Positions 20,601 through 28,391 of a DNA stretch of 64,000 nt are shown here, piece after piece. The translations under genes were made by a program, and so were the position numbers. Each line of letters opens with the position of its first letter. Position 1 is the stretch's first letter. The stretch is taken from positions 2,410,501-2,474,500 of the forward strand of contig JABAKD010000014.1 of NCBI GenBank assembly GCA_012845835.1, given 5' to 3'. The notes under the pieces are model-generated. The model was not told the DNA's origin and made no database searches. It saw only the letters and a list, made by a program, of their open reading frames with translations. Source of the DNA: Undaria pinnatifida (taxonomy: Eukaryota; Sar; Phaeophyceae; Laminariales; Alariaceae).

Positions 20601-23129
20601 TTTATTTCCTCGACCGCCTGTCGAGTAACATAAGCCTGTAAACGGATAGCAGGCGAACTCCAAAGCGAATCATACCCACTGATTGGCCGGAGCTACAGGA
20701 CACACCCTGCGCGAGGAAACTAGCCCCGGAGGCAGTGCAAGCCGAGGTTGCAGCCGTCGGAGGCGAGGCAAGCGCTCTCTTCTACGCGGACGGCTGCGAT
20801 TTCGGTTTGCACTGCCTCCGCAGCCATGACGGACCAAAGCTCCGAAGCGAGGGCTGCCGACTGGCTGGCCGCCGTTTGCTTACCGGTGTGCACTTCGGAA
20901 AGCTCGGATCGAAGCGCTGCTTCTTCCTCCTCGGCTGAGCAGCGCCAGCCTTCAAGTGGACAGCAGGCAAACCCCCACACGAAGGATGCCGACTGGTTGG
21001 CCGCCGCTGCAAGACACGCGCGGCGCGAAATGGGTTATACCCGTGGCTGCAGAGGCAATGCAAACCGAGACCGCAGCCGTTCGCGTCGAGGCTGGCACTG
21101 CTAGGCAGGCAGCCGCGGGGCGTGAAGCGCGATTTTGTTCAGAGGTCAGCGTCTCCGGTAGTCGGATCGAAATCCCTATTCGCGCCCCGCGGCTGCTTGT
21201 CTTGCTGCGCTAGCTTCGACGCGTACGGCTGCGATACCGGCTTGTGCTCCGCAGCCATGGCCGCCCAAAGCTCCGAAGCGAGGTCTGCCGACTGGTTGGC
21301 CGCCGTACACCTATCGGGGTGCACGTCGGATAGCTCGGATCTGAGCGCCGCTTCTTCCTCCGCGGCTGCCTTCTGAGCAGTGCCTGTCTCTAAGCGGACA
21401 GCAGGCAAGGTCCGAAGCAAAACATGCCGACTGGTTGGCCGCTGCTGCAGGACACGCGCGGCGAGAAATATGTTACACCATGGCTGCGGAAGCGCAAGCC
21501 GAGATCGCAGCCAACCGCGTCGAGGCTGGCTCTGCTAGGCAATCAGCCGCGGAACACGAAGCGAGACCTTGCTCCAAGGTATCCGAGGCGCTGGTGAGCC
21601 CCTCGGCTAGCTCGGAAATCCCTCTTCGCGCTGCGCGGCTGCGTGCCTAGAGGCGCTAGCTTCGACGCGGGCGTCTGCGATCTCTGCTTGCACTGCTTCC
21701 GCAGCCATGGCGGACTCAAGCTCCGAAGCTAGAGCTGCTGGCTGATTGGCCGTCGTTTGCTTTCCGGCGTTCGCCTGGGAAAGCTGGGATCGAAGCGCCG
21801 CTTCTTCCTCCACGGCTGCCCGCGGACAGCCGCGATCTCGGCTTGCTTGCACGCCCTCCTCACCCACCGCTACCACGACCTTTGCGCCGCGCGCGTCTTC
21901 CAGCAGCTTGCGGACTTCCTGTGGGACGAGCTGCGTACGGTACCGTAATCGGTTATTGTTCGATGTTCGCTTTGTTTTCTATCTGCTCCCGTTTCATTTG
22001 GAAACGTGTGTGTAAAGATCCCAGCTGTCCATTTCATGGCAGGAGCTGCTCACCACGCAAGCCGCAGAGGGCGAGGCGGCGCTCCACTCTGAAACATCCG
22101 AGGCCGTCACCGGCCTAGCACCTTGGATAGCTCAGAACGGATCACCGCTTCTTTCCCCGCTTTGGCAGCGCCAGCCTCGAAGCATACAGCCATGACTTCC
22201 GCTGTCTCCGAAGCGAGGTTTCCCGACTTGTTGACGGCAGTTTTGCTCACTCGTTCCCAAGTAAAAAAACTCAGCATGGAACGTGTTCCTGTCGTACTAG
22301 TGGTGATCGTATGGTACGTGTCGTGTCCTGCTGTATCATCAAATACGCCCCCGCCCCGGCCCCTGCGCGTGCTTGCAGGAGATACGCACGTTCCCCGCGT
22401 GAGCATTCTAGCCCCATGTATTTTAGCCTGGGAGAATATGGCTGTTTATTATTAATGTTGCCAGCGAAAGCTTTCCAATTTACACCGCCCAAAGAAAATG
22501 GGGACTCCTTTTTCGAGATCGCTGAAACGTATTATACGTCCGACGCTGCCGACCGAAAATAAATGGCACGAACATTGACGATAGTTACAGAGGTCCTGCT
22601 GGGCGCGTTCCTATTGATAGCTATACTGTCTTGAACAATATACAAACTCTTCTGCCCTGCACTGCCGTGTGAACCCCCCCCCCCCACGGCGCACCCGCGG
22701 CGCCTGCAGGAGGTGGACCAGGAGCGGGCCCGAAACCAGCTGGAGAGCGAAAACCGGGAAGCTAGGCTTAAGGCTGAAAAGGAAGCGCTGTCACGTGCCT
22801 GCGAGGAAGAAGCGGAAGAACTAGGAAATGCATGGGCGGTTGTTGAAGCCGCGGCAGGGTTTACACCCAATGATGAGGCGGGAGCGGCGGCGACGGCGGC
22901 GGTGGGGAACGAAAATACCGGCGATAAGATGCACCAGTTAGCCGCGGCGGCGGCGGCGGGGGCGGGGGGTATTGTAGGAGGAGGCGGTGGACTGGGGGTG
23001 GGCGGGGGGGTGAATGGTGGCGGTGACGTTGGCGGTGGTGGTGATGTTGGTGGTGATAGCGATAGAATGGGTGATAATAAAGCGCCGGTACATTCTGTGG
23101 GGGCTAACGGTGATGTTGGAGGGAATTGA
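147..23129 (+). CDS. Large multi-exon coiled-coil protein gene (gene-level entry)
   Basis: I join nine exons into one gene because all lie on the + strand, all end on a codon boundary, and all but the uncertain first begin on one. The later exons encode the same kind of sequence: Ala/Glu/Gln/Arg-rich, strongly helical, without prolines, typical of coiled coils. The exons are 147-257, 847-990, 7243-7440, 8099-8245, 10731-10844, 12284-12409, 13358-13441, 14184-14261 and 22710-23129. Further exons probably lie within the palindromic array at 16.8-22.2 kb. The N-terminal exons are not helical. No catalytic motif, membrane segment or signal peptide is visible, and I do not recognise the family. 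A structural or cytoskeletal scaffold is only a guess from composition. Introns are long (up to 6 kb) and full of mobile elements. The two 5'-most exons could belong to a different gene, because the 6.2-kb gap after them is unexplained. Confidence 0.5.
757..781 (+). repeat. 25-base C homopolymer
   Basis: Uninterrupted C run in the intron between the first two exons. It keeps three frames open as proline and so produces spurious ORFs around it. Confidence 0.95.
847..990 (+). CDS. Internal exon 2, basic and acidic, non-helical
   Basis: The acceptor AATCAG| at 846 and the donor GAG|GTATGG at 990/991 bound 48 codons with both ends in phase 0. The peptide begins VGTRVCVEKGHLATVASV, a beta-rich pattern faintly like the first strands of CAP-Gly or other SH3-like barrels, but the signature of CAP-Gly (GKNDG) is absent, so no domain is assigned. 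The second half carries an acidic run (YTEEEVDARYRLMLKPGE). It follows a 25-base C tract in the preceding intron. Confidence 0.5.
991..1730. other. Intron sequence, no gene seen
   Basis: Rich in GTAC, CAG and CTG triplets (for example near 1385-1460 and 1590-1660), with no splice-bounded frame I can support. Confidence 0.4.
1735..2030. repeat. ~155-bp intronic tandem repeat, two copies
   Basis: Copies at about 1735-1868 and 1893-2025 share AGGGGCG(A/T)C, CACGAAAC, CCACCCACGA and CCGTCTTGAAAT in the same order. A diverged third copy lies at 5340-5470 (CTTCCAGGGGCGACCCACCC). Confidence 0.6.
3262..3322 (-). repeat. Poly(A)-tailed repeat end, copy 1 (antisense)
   Basis: A T run followed by ATCCTCCGGCGGATGGGGAA matches, as reverse complement, a segment at 16700-16753 that ends in a run of A. 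Only about 45 bp plus the A tail are shared, as expected of a 5'-truncated retroposon. Confidence 0.4.
4045..4182. repeat. 68-bp tandem duplication
   Basis: Two nearly identical copies start at 4045 and 4113 (CCCTTCCTTCCACATCACCA). They lie just inside the right end of the TIR-bounded element. Confidence 0.85.
4720..4853 (-). CDS. Possible orphan exon on the - strand
   Basis: On the - strand a CGATACAG| acceptor and an ATCAG|GTACTA donor bound 134 bases with one open frame. The peptide includes QETLAFVNRVIHHGWVGFKD, VYNILIGDGQ and LFSGINGGVFVAKIR. It looks protein-like and superficially recalls a paired amphipathic helix (SIN3) repeat, but I am not confident. No partner exons were found. It lies antisense in an intron of the large + strand gene and may be a captured or decayed fragment. 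Confidence 0.3.
5010..7240. other. Long intron, no supported gene
   Basis: Contains a diverged copy of the 1.7-2.0 kb repeat (5340-5470), a G tract (6100-6109), a degenerate CCCTAA-like stretch (6633-6677) and an A-rich block before 7200. Several frames are open, but none has consistent splice sites and coding-like composition. Confidence 0.4.
7243..7440 (+). CDS. Internal exon, 66 codons
   Basis: A pyrimidine-rich stretch ending TATTATCAAG| precedes the exon, and CAG|GTGGGT follows it; both ends are phase 0. The peptide starts TNAVIDGAVKFAPGTVFQQP, contains GCFKNGVPLHDFVLGGT, then turns into a charged helix (KRERELEMEERQDRQ), so the coiled-coil part of the protein seems to begin here. The frame stays open well into the G-rich intron, which is composition bias rather than coding. 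Confidence 0.6.
7441..7790. repeat. G-rich intronic low-complexity stretch
   Basis: Dominated by GGGGG and GAGGG runs on the + strand, able to form G-quadruplexes. Open frames on both strands (Gly/Arg-rich on +, Pro-rich on -) follow from composition. Confidence 0.7.
8099..8245 (+). CDS. Internal exon, 49 codons, basic linker
   Basis: CCAAGCAG| at 8098 is the acceptor and TAT|GTGCGT at 8245/8246 the donor, giving phase 0 at both ends. The first half is a Lys/Ala/Pro-rich basic linker (HKRKAPSPVNHAASAKKAP). The second half (KKPAMSVFEQAANQGVSGITC) may fold as a short helix. Joined to the exon ending at 7440 the frame is continuous. The preceding intron is unusually T/C-rich. Confidence 0.55.
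8538..8660. repeat. (TTG)n microsatellite
   Basis: About 40 TTG/GTT units with four C interruptions (TCG), inside an intron. It yields spurious poly-Leu, poly-Val, poly-Thr and poly-Gln frames. Confidence 0.95.
8705..8910. repeat. ~44-bp minisatellite, five copies
   Basis: Each copy carries CGGTTTATCGCCACAATCG and GTGCTGTTATGAAAGG with a few substitutions; copies decay toward the right end. Confidence 0.85.
9545..9886 (-). mobile_element. tRNA-derived SINE, copy 1 (antisense)
   Basis: Read on the - strand the element begins GGCGTCCTCGATGGCGTAGT, has a B-box-like GGTCCAAGTCT, then CACCGAGTGCATG, a body with AAATCGACGAGC and AAAAAGCTGAAA, and a tail with TTGTCCAGAAGCTCGCTGAG. It is alignable over about 340 bases with the copy at 17451-17785, including head, body and tail. 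The head has the box A/box B layout of a tRNA, so transcription by RNA polymerase III is expected. No long A tail is seen. Confidence 0.7.
9890..10640. other. Intron sequence, no gene seen
   Basis: Contains two related segments, each with (C/G)AACGACGGCGGCGGG (near 10068 and 10282), suggesting an old duplication, and GTAC-rich DNA. No supported exon. Confidence 0.35.
10676..10694 (+). repeat. 19-base C homopolymer
   Basis: Lies directly upstream of the exon at 10731 and could serve as part of its pyrimidine tract. Confidence 0.9.
10731..10844 (+). CDS. Internal exon, 38 codons, start of coiled-coil
   Basis: The acceptor is TTGCGGCAG| after a 19-base C tract; the donor is the strong GGG|GTGAGT. 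Both ends are phase 0. The exon encodes an acidic helix (AELEELEAEEKAA) followed by a basic, Ser/Gly-rich segment (GRPIKRQGTRSASVGGAITG). The charge pattern supports coding. Confidence 0.6.
11355..11975 (+). repeat. TCAATC-type pyrimidine-rich satellite
   Basis: About 600 bases of degenerate TCAATC/TCTCAA hexamers, with CCCCC variants. Open frames here (Asn/Leu-rich, Ser/Ile-rich) are by-products. It sits in the intron between the exons at 10731 and 12284. Confidence 0.9.
12284..12409 (+). CDS. Internal exon, 42 codons, with probable GC donor
   Basis: The acceptor is GGGGACAG| at 12283. The peptide ends QLELLSAAEAELRHSFDAQ then MKFLNE, a clear coiled-coil helix. No GT lies at the right place; the 3' end reads GAG|GCAAGA, a match to the minor GC-AG intron class. 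Joining it to the next exon (AEEAKKAEMVAFQRAG) continues the heptad-like helix in frame without a break, which is the main support for the GC donor. Confidence 0.6.
12425..13355. other. Intron with a 19-bp tandem repeat
   Basis: Four or five copies of a 19-bp unit (CGTGGCAAAACGATGTTAT-like) occupy 13140-13246. The rest is GTACC/CCGG-rich with no supported exon. Confidence 0.6.
13358..13441 (+). CDS. Internal exon, 28 codons, coiled-coil
   Basis: TGTACAG| at 13357 and AAG|GTGAAT at 13441/13442 bound exactly 28 codons, phase 0 on both sides. The peptide is entirely helical and charged (AEEAKKAEMVAFQRAGEAAL followed by QNYERSRK). It continues the helix of the previous exon. Confidence 0.65.
13669..13919. 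mobile_element. TIR MITE, copy 1
   Basis: The left end (TTGTTACGATAGATGTATAC then CGCTTTTTGGCGAAA) is mirrored at the right end (AAAAAATGTTGCGCGCCTCT then ACCGTCGCACGCG). Internal sequence (TCTGAGTAACGGGGCTCCTT; GAGGCTCTTCCAAGTTGAAG) is shared with copies at 29453-29754 and 39996-40254. No coding capacity. Confidence 0.65.
14184..14261 (+). CDS. Internal exon, 26 codons, coiled-coil
   Basis: CTTGTTAATAG| and GAG|GTGCGC bound 26 codons in phase 0. The peptide (SDDCLKLHKAFLSQRQRITR then LRME) is a basic helix with leucine spacing typical of coiled coils. It is too short to stand out by ORF length; splice sites and phase identify it. The next exons should lie in the array that follows. Confidence 0.55.
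14521..14720. repeat. ~100-bp tandem duplication
   Basis: Two copies share CCAGCACACCCAGTGTC, the surrounding TTCGCAT...AACCG-type sequence and the end CTCTCCGG/CTCTGCGG; 75-80% similar by eye. Confidence 0.65.
14740..16690. other. Intergenic or intronic sequence, no gene seen
   Basis: Holds short CCGG/TACC-rich segments (15290-15340, 15900-16230) with recurring CCGGCA motifs resembling those near 12540-12600 and 60220-60290. No frame with splice support. Confidence 0.35.
16700..16753 (+). repeat. Poly(A)-tailed repeat end, copy 2
   Basis: CCCCATCCGCCGGAGGAT followed by 13 A, matching the inverted copy near 3262-3322. It lies just upstream of the palindrome array. Confidence 0.4.
17451..17785 (+). 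mobile_element. tRNA-derived SINE, copy 2
   Basis: Starts GGCGTTCCCGATGGAGTAGG, with a canonical B box GGTTCAAGTCT at about 17500. Body and tail match the copy at 9545-9886 (GCGGAAAGTGCGAGAGCGTA; TTGTCCAGAAGATCGCTGAG). Relative to the other copy it has lost a few bases in the box A region. It interrupts the palindrome array between its first two palindromes. Confidence 0.7.
18493..18660 (+). CDS. Best-preserved + strand array unit (possible exon)
   Basis: After CCTGTCCCCGAAG the frame reads VRKTVEDVRAAKDVVVMAAE, then VVLAEIADVRVEGG, then TARLAATEEE, and reaches a stop in the palindrome arm just past 18660. It is the most intact forward copy. Other forward copies (16810, 17900, 18070) have a one-base slip after the DAV motif that changes the frame. 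Whether it is spliced into the large gene cannot be decided from sequence alone; no clean donor is obvious before the stop. Confidence 0.3.
21607..21928 (-). CDS. Best-preserved - strand array unit (coding-like)
   Basis: On the - strand an acceptor-like CGTCCCACAG| at about 21929 is followed by VRKLLEDARGAK, AAVEEEAALRSQLSQANAGK, ANQPAALASELES and AMAAEAVQAEIADARVEAS, open for about 107 codons. It holds two tandem copies of the helix. Related - strand stretches are open at 19650-20273, 20192-20554, 20720-20980 and 21139-21420. They could be exons of an antisense gene or a by-product of inverted duplication of + strand exons; the second seems likelier because flanking exons are all +. Confidence 0.25.
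22710..23129 (+). CDS. Terminal exon: coiled-coil then Gly-rich tail
   Basis: GCCTGCAG| at 22709, preceded by a C-rich stretch, opens 139 codons plus a stop (TGA, 23127-23129), phase 0. The first ~45 residues are a classic coiled coil (EVDQERARNQLESENREARL then KAEKEALSRACEEEAEEL). The centre is Ala-rich (GAAATAAVG, QLAAAAAAGAGG). The C-terminus is a Gly/Val/Asp low-complexity tail with repeated GGDVGG. This kind of tail is common in algal proteins and gives no function. Confidence 0.6.
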   Translation, partial: EVDQERARNQLESENREARLKAEKEALSRACEEEAEELGNAWAVVEAAAGFTPNDEAGAAATAAVGNENTGDKMHQLAAAAAAGAGGIVGGGGGLGVGGGVNGGGDVGGGGDVGGDSDRMGDNKAPVHSVGANGDVGGN

Positions 23130-23560
23130 CGCGTCCTTTGGATGATCGGTCGATTGATTTGTTTTGATTCGATTGGTTGGGCGGTCGGTGGGTGGGTTGG
23201 TGGGTTGGCTGATTGGTTCGGTTACGCGGTCGGTCAGCGATGGGCACTCGGTTGGATTGATTTTGGTTAATTTATCGGCCGGTTGACGTTTTAGTTGTGG
23301 GCTGTTCGGTGCAATCGCTGGCTGTTCTAGAACATTGTTGCGCGGTGGGTTTTCATGAGGCGGGGTAGGCCGACAACCCCACCCCCTCCATCCCGCCTCC
23401 GCACCATCTAATGTACTTACGAAACGCCGCCCCAGCCACCCGGAGAGAAATGCATTACGTGCCCCCAGTTTTTTGATTGGTCAATTTTTTGGACAGGTTG
23501 GTACATGAGGCGTCCGCTGTCGTCATAGCAATATTCGTGTCCGATATTCGTTGTCAGTGA

Positions 23561-23566
23561 AATAAA
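23561..23566 (+). promoter_or_regulatory. AATAAA, possible polyadenylation signal of the large gene
   Basis: AATAAA lies about 430 bases after the stop codon, in GAAATAAATGCTGC. The intervening stretch is T/G-rich (GATTGGTT-like repeats), as expected of a 3' UTR. Position only; no transcript evidence. Confidence 0.3.
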
Positions 23567-23599
23567 TGCTGCTTCTACAAGGCGCTTCTTATTTATTTC

Positions 23600-25850
23600 T
23601 TTTGCTCGAGTACCTTGCGTCGGCCGGGTTGGCTTTCCTCGTGGGTCGCAGTCGTAGCGCTTCCGGGAACGTTCGTTGTCGTCGAGAAATTTATTTTGCG
23701 CGAGGAAATTAATTTCTGCGCTATAAAATGTTTGCTCGAGAATTTTCTTTGGGTGATGGTTTTCTGCGTGATGATACGTTTTGTCCGCGTCGAGGACGTT
23801 TCATCTCCGTGCCGTGTAGAGTACACCCGTTTTTTTCAGCTTGCGCGGTGGGGGACGGAAGGGACGGGGGCATGCAGCGCGATCAGGCTGGCCGCTGGCT
23901 GATGAGTTGCGGCACTGATTCAAGAAGGAAAAGGAGAGGAAGAGAGGCAGGTCGATGCGCGGATGGGTGGGTGGATGGATGGGTGGGTTGATGGGTTTTG
24001 AGTCTGAATCTGTTCGTTGCACACTCTATTGTCGAGCAGGACTCGTTCTTTTTGGCCGGCATGGTGGAGAATGAAGCTGTCGTGCTCATGGCGTTCTCGG
24101 TGGTTTTGCTGCAGCTTTCACCGTGTGATGAAGTGCGCGATGTGATAGGCTTTGCTTTTTGACGGCCTCGGCAGTTGACAGCTTATTATTTTCGCGCATA
24201 CCTGAACATGAAAATACGTCACAGGTATTATGCATGTACCTTTGTGGGTGGTAGGGGGGGGGTGGAGGAACCAAATCGGCGGGCACCACACTCGTTGGTG
24301 GTTGTGGTTGTTGCTATTAGCAGATAGTCGCCTATCATGCGGATTGCAAGAATGCGGGCTGCAAAAAATGGAAACGGGACTGCTGATTGTTGTGTTGGAG
24401 AAGCTAGGGGAAACGCTTGCTTGCTTGCTTGCTTCCGTGCTTCCTTGCTTCTTGCTTGGACTACATACTGACAACGTGCTGCCGTCAATCGGAAATCGCT
24501 TGGTTGTGAAGTCACTTCCCCCCCCCCCGCGCGCGCGCAAGGTTCAGGGTGCATTTGTTTGGTACAGTTATCAGCAAAGGAAGCCTTTTCTAGCTCAACT
24601 GCTCTAGTCTAAATATGCAACGCAAAAACGGTCTGATTCGTGAATACACCGTTTTTTTTTACATGCCGAAAAATGTCCAAATATCCATTGCATTTATGAT
24701 CAGGCTGGTATACGATACCACAGCTTGTTGTCATGGGCAAATGAAGGCGTCGGGTGCGAGCTATTATAATGTACCAGGTACTTGATACGGTTGAAGTTCA
24801 TTTATGTACACGCCAGGAAATAAATTATTTGTAACTCCAGTTAGTCTACCATACAAAAAGGCAAGTATGATCTATGTAAGGTTTTCTCTGGTGCCAGATA
24901 GGCGGCTTTTTAGGTGTTAGCTATCACACCGTGCGACCTTTGGATAAAGCGTTGTTTCGGTTCGTTTTTGTATGCTCGTCATACCCGAAGGAATGCAAGC
25001 CTCTCTTGAGCACTGCCATGGAAGAATTTTCCAAGAAGTTTCCTTGTGTTCGATGCAGCAATTATAAAAAGGAAGGGGGGAGGGGAGGGTCGGGAGGATT
25101 GTTGACGTTTCGGCCCTGGTGTAGAGCAAGGAAGGAGAAAGGGAAATAGACAATGCTGCGACATTAGCAAGCAGCGCTGCTACAAAGAAGTGGTACGTAC
25201 CCAGAGACGTACGTTTTTTTTAAGTATTATTTTTTTTACCGTGCATATGGTTACCTCGGTACTATATATACATGGTCTGGTGGTTGATTCTGCCTTGTGG
25301 AAAAAATGTTTTGTGGGTGCGTGGGTCCATGATTTCGTTGTTTTAAGGGTTAAGGGTGAGGTGGAGGTGGGGTCAGAGCAGCAATGATCGAGACATCCAT
25401 TCGAGCATGTATTGTTGAGCTAGCAAACGCAGATATTTGATGCAAGATATCGGCTCTGATTCGTGCAGTTTACGTTTGCGGCTAAATGATGAAGGACAGC
25501 GGCTATGTACTCATGCATTCATTCATGCTGTTATTTCTGTCGCTGATTCTGCATAGAAAAGTGGTCGTGAACGCCAGGGACGCGAGGCGAGCAGAGAAGG
25601 CAGAAAATAATGGCGCAATAAATTACAGTGAATACTCTGGGATACCCCGATAGGTACCCCGGTGCTCCCAGACTTTCTACCCTACTAAGCACATCCTTGA
25701 AGGTTACTACGGTCAAGGCGGCAAGGGGATCACTTTAATAGCCCTTATTTTCCTCTAAACGCCTGGCGCGCGAGTGGCTACCAATCCATCAATGAGGTTT
25801 TTCGGTTTATTAATAGCGGTAGTTTACGATCGTTGAACCGATTGTTACGC
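23600..25850. other. No gene seen
   Basis: T/G-rich DNA with short tandem motifs (GGTGGATG near 23960-23995; GCTTGCTTGCTT near 24415-24435). Open frames up to ~140 codons lack splice signals, start context and protein-like composition. Confidence 0.4.
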
Positions 25851-25885
25851 TGTGATAAAAAAAAAAAAAAAAAAAAAATGTTTGG

Positions 25886-26040
25886 ACGCAAGCTACGATA
25901 TAGGCACAAAGGTGTACCGCTTTTTGGCAAAACATGTTTCTGAATGATGGCGTTCCTTAATCCAAGAATCGTCGGAACGCCTGTTCTTGTTTGGTCATGT
26001 GAATTTTTTTGTTATGCCTAGAGGGCGCATTGGGTTTGGC
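25886..26040. mobile_element. TIR MITE, partial copy
   Basis: AAGCTACGATATAGG, GTGTACCGCTTTTTGGCAAA and TTCCTTAATCCAAGAATCG match the left half of the MITE at 39996-40254; the right end is not found. It follows a 20-base A run. Confidence 0.5.
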
Positions 26041-27080
26041 CATAGCACAAGCACTCTCAGCTTACTTGATAGACGTTTCTGGGTGACGTATAGAGCTCCT
26101 CAAGCAACCACCCTCAGAAGGAAAAAATGACGAGTGGTTACAGGATCACATGTCTCCGCGACTGGCTGGAGGTCCTGTACGCCTCGCGCGTGGGTAGCGT
26201 AAGTTCGGTAGAGGAAATAATAATGGGGGAGACCCAACCCCTCTGTGATAACCTTGGTGTTACGCCCATCAGAAAACTACGGGCACCCTTTCTATCTCTC
26301 TGCCCTCGATATTTATTTCGTGACACGGGGTACGATTGTGCAGACCAATGCCAGAAGTACTCGTACCAATGCCAGAAGTACTCGTTGAAGCAAATCTACC
26401 TTGCGATGTAGTCTATACATGACGCGTTCTGTTACGTCAGGACCAGCCCTACGAAATATTTCGAGTATGAAGTCGGCATTATAGAGCGAAGCACAATATA
26501 TATATACATGCTAAAATGCGTGCAAGAACATCCCACCAGTCAAGTCGGTAAGTATCAGAAAGAGTACGTGCGTATGATGTGTTGTTTTACTGACCTATGA
26601 AAATGTCGAACGGGGATATCGACTCCGATAGTTAGTTGATACATCCAATCTACCAGGTATTACGCAACACTAGCGCGGGCGAAATTCCCTACTCGTTGGG
26701 TTTAAAAATAGGATGGGCATCCACCGCCAAAACCCAACTAACCGTTTTAGCTTCATGTACGCGAATGCTTTTTGCGTGCCCGTTACTCAAATGATTGGAC
26801 GTTCTCGTCACTCACATGATTGAGCGTGGTCGGTGCGTGTGCGATTAGGCGTTCTCGAACTTACTCAGTTTCAGTATGTGAAAATGTCCCGACTCGAATT
26901 CCTTGAGGTTTCTGTCGCCGATATTGTCGAGGTGTCCGTCTGATCGCCCGGAGTGTCAAATGCCACAAAACGGTATACCGGTGCTGTCTACGCCGGTTTA
27001 TGGTAATGCCTTAATATTATATGCTGGCAGTCTGTCTCTCTCTAGAACGAGGCATCGGCACTGACACGTGCTAGATCATG
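26041..27080. other. No gene seen
   Basis: Contains a short direct repeat (CCAATGCCAGAAGTACTCGT at 26345 and 26364). No supported frame or RNA. Confidence 0.4.
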
Positions 27081-27082
27081 AG

Positions 27083-27371
27083 TGGACGCCCCCCCCCTGC
27101 TTCGTCGACAGAGTAGAACGTGGGCAAAGGGGAGACCTTCTGAGCACCTTTTGGGAAATCAATGATGACGAAGAATTCACAGAGCGCAGGCAAACTCCAA
27201 ACGGCAGCCTTTTGGTAGGACCATCTCGAACGCAAAAAATTACGCCAAGCTCACAAAACGTGGCCAAAACCCCCACGTTTTGTGATATTCGACATTCCAA
27301 AAGGTGCTCAGAAGGTCGTCCTTTTGCCCGCCTTCTACTGTGTCGACGACAGGGGGGGGTCCCGTGGACCC
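27083..27371. mobile_element. Foldback MITE with ~75-bp terminal inverted repeats
   Basis: The left arm (27083-27156) and right arm (27293-27370) are near-perfect inverted repeats sharing GGGCAAA and GACCTTCTGAGCACCTTTTG. The 136-bp core contains a second hairpin (TCACAAAACGTGG ... CCACGTTTTGTGA, 27250-27284). Because of the symmetry both strands are open for ~105 codons; neither is coding. Confidence 0.85.
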
Positions 27372-27885
27372 GTGATGTCGATGGGTAAAACATACCAGGA
27401 AACAGTTAAATGTGAAGAACACACACATACACGTATTCGACAAGAAATGCTTCTGGCAAGATGGATCGCCTGACGTGCTGATTGCCAGAGAGACGCAATC
27501 CGCCTGGAATTCATCGGCATACAAAGAGAAGCCGGGTAGTCCTGAGCCAGTGAGCGTATCGCATTAGAAGCGAGAAAAGCACACATCGTTCATGACATAA
27601 TCACGGCTGCTACGCACAGCGTTTGTTTGCGGCAGGTAGGTAGTAGTTCGAGCAGTGTACTTTTTTGTTTTTGTTTTGCACTACCACGGTATGTGAGCCC
27701 TCTTCGAGGCTTCAGGGTGAAAAAAAAACGGTAAGCTGTAATAAAAATAGCCGATCGATTGCAGCATAGACCACACAAAGCAAAACGGGCTGCTGGTGTA
27801 GGGGCGGTGGTTAGCTTTTACTATCCGTACTACCAACGCCAACGCATCATAATGCGCCGAACTATTCCGGGATAGACGTCTTAGT
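27372..27885. other. No gene seen
   Basis: Unique-looking sequence with no splice-bounded frame. Confidence 0.35.
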
Positions 27886-27889
27886 CCTG

Positions 27890-28090
27890 TTGACCCTGGT
27901 CCTGGCATCAGCAGCGGAGTCAACGACTCGTATCCTTCGCGAGGAGAGTATACATAATAGTCTACACACGCCCCGTAACACGCGCAATCGAAGTGTCATA
28001 CATACATACGCAGGTTGCAAAGACGAGTTTCGATGGAATTTTTCGACCTCACAGCTGAATGAAGTGTACCTGGGATTTTTCATTTTTCTA
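27890..28090 (+). repeat. Decayed copy of the MSFDEIF repeat family
   Basis: CGTAACACGCGCAATCGAAG and GTTGCAAAGACGAGTTTCGA match the repeats at 57180-57260 and 59835-59990. Here the initiator ATG is ACG and the frame meets a stop early, so the peptide is lost. Confidence 0.55.
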
Positions 28091-28391
28091 ACTATTACAC
28101 GATACGTAGCACAATCTTATCCATCCTGCTGCGCGCTCGCACTATTATGTTATGGTGCACGGCTTTGAAAGGCCGGTGATTACTCCAAAAATGGGTAAAT
28201 CCTGGTCCCTTTTCGTATTGTTCGGATAGGGTTTTGTATTCGAGATAATCGTGAGACGGGAAGGGCTTGACCCTTTCGGCAATAATCTCCTCTATTTTGA
28301 CCTCCCTTCCGACCTTCGTGGTTCGGACGCTCGCCGGCGCGTGGCGATCGAACCCTGCAAGCCCTGTGCCAATCCCCACGACAGCAGCGAC

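Larger units (their letters stand above)
16800..22260. repeat. Array of ~11 imperfect palindromes built from a coiled-coil-coding unit
   Basis: One ~150-250-bp unit recurs in both orientations through 5.4 kb. The forward form contains GCAGTGCAAGCCGAGATCGC and reads like VRKLLGDARGAK, MAAEAVQAEIAAVRVEA, RQAAAEEEAALRSELSE. The reverse form shows the complement, GCGATCTCGGCTTGCACTGC. Forward and reverse copies meet as inverted repeats with axes near 16950, 18209, 18655, 19062, 19278, 19690, 20218, 20777, 21155, 21602 and 22110. Spacing is irregular (about 220 to 560 bp) but settles near 400-560 bp from 19690 on. Some copies sit twice in tandem (17895-18209; 18660-18900). Open stretches on both strands encode the same helix, broken in places by frameshifts. 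Flanking + strand exons suggest that the forward copies belong to the surrounding gene. Confidence 0.75.

Noticed and set aside
27068..27393. Overlapping 105-106-codon frames on both strands
   Set aside because: The region is a foldback MITE; the frames mirror each other because of its symmetry.
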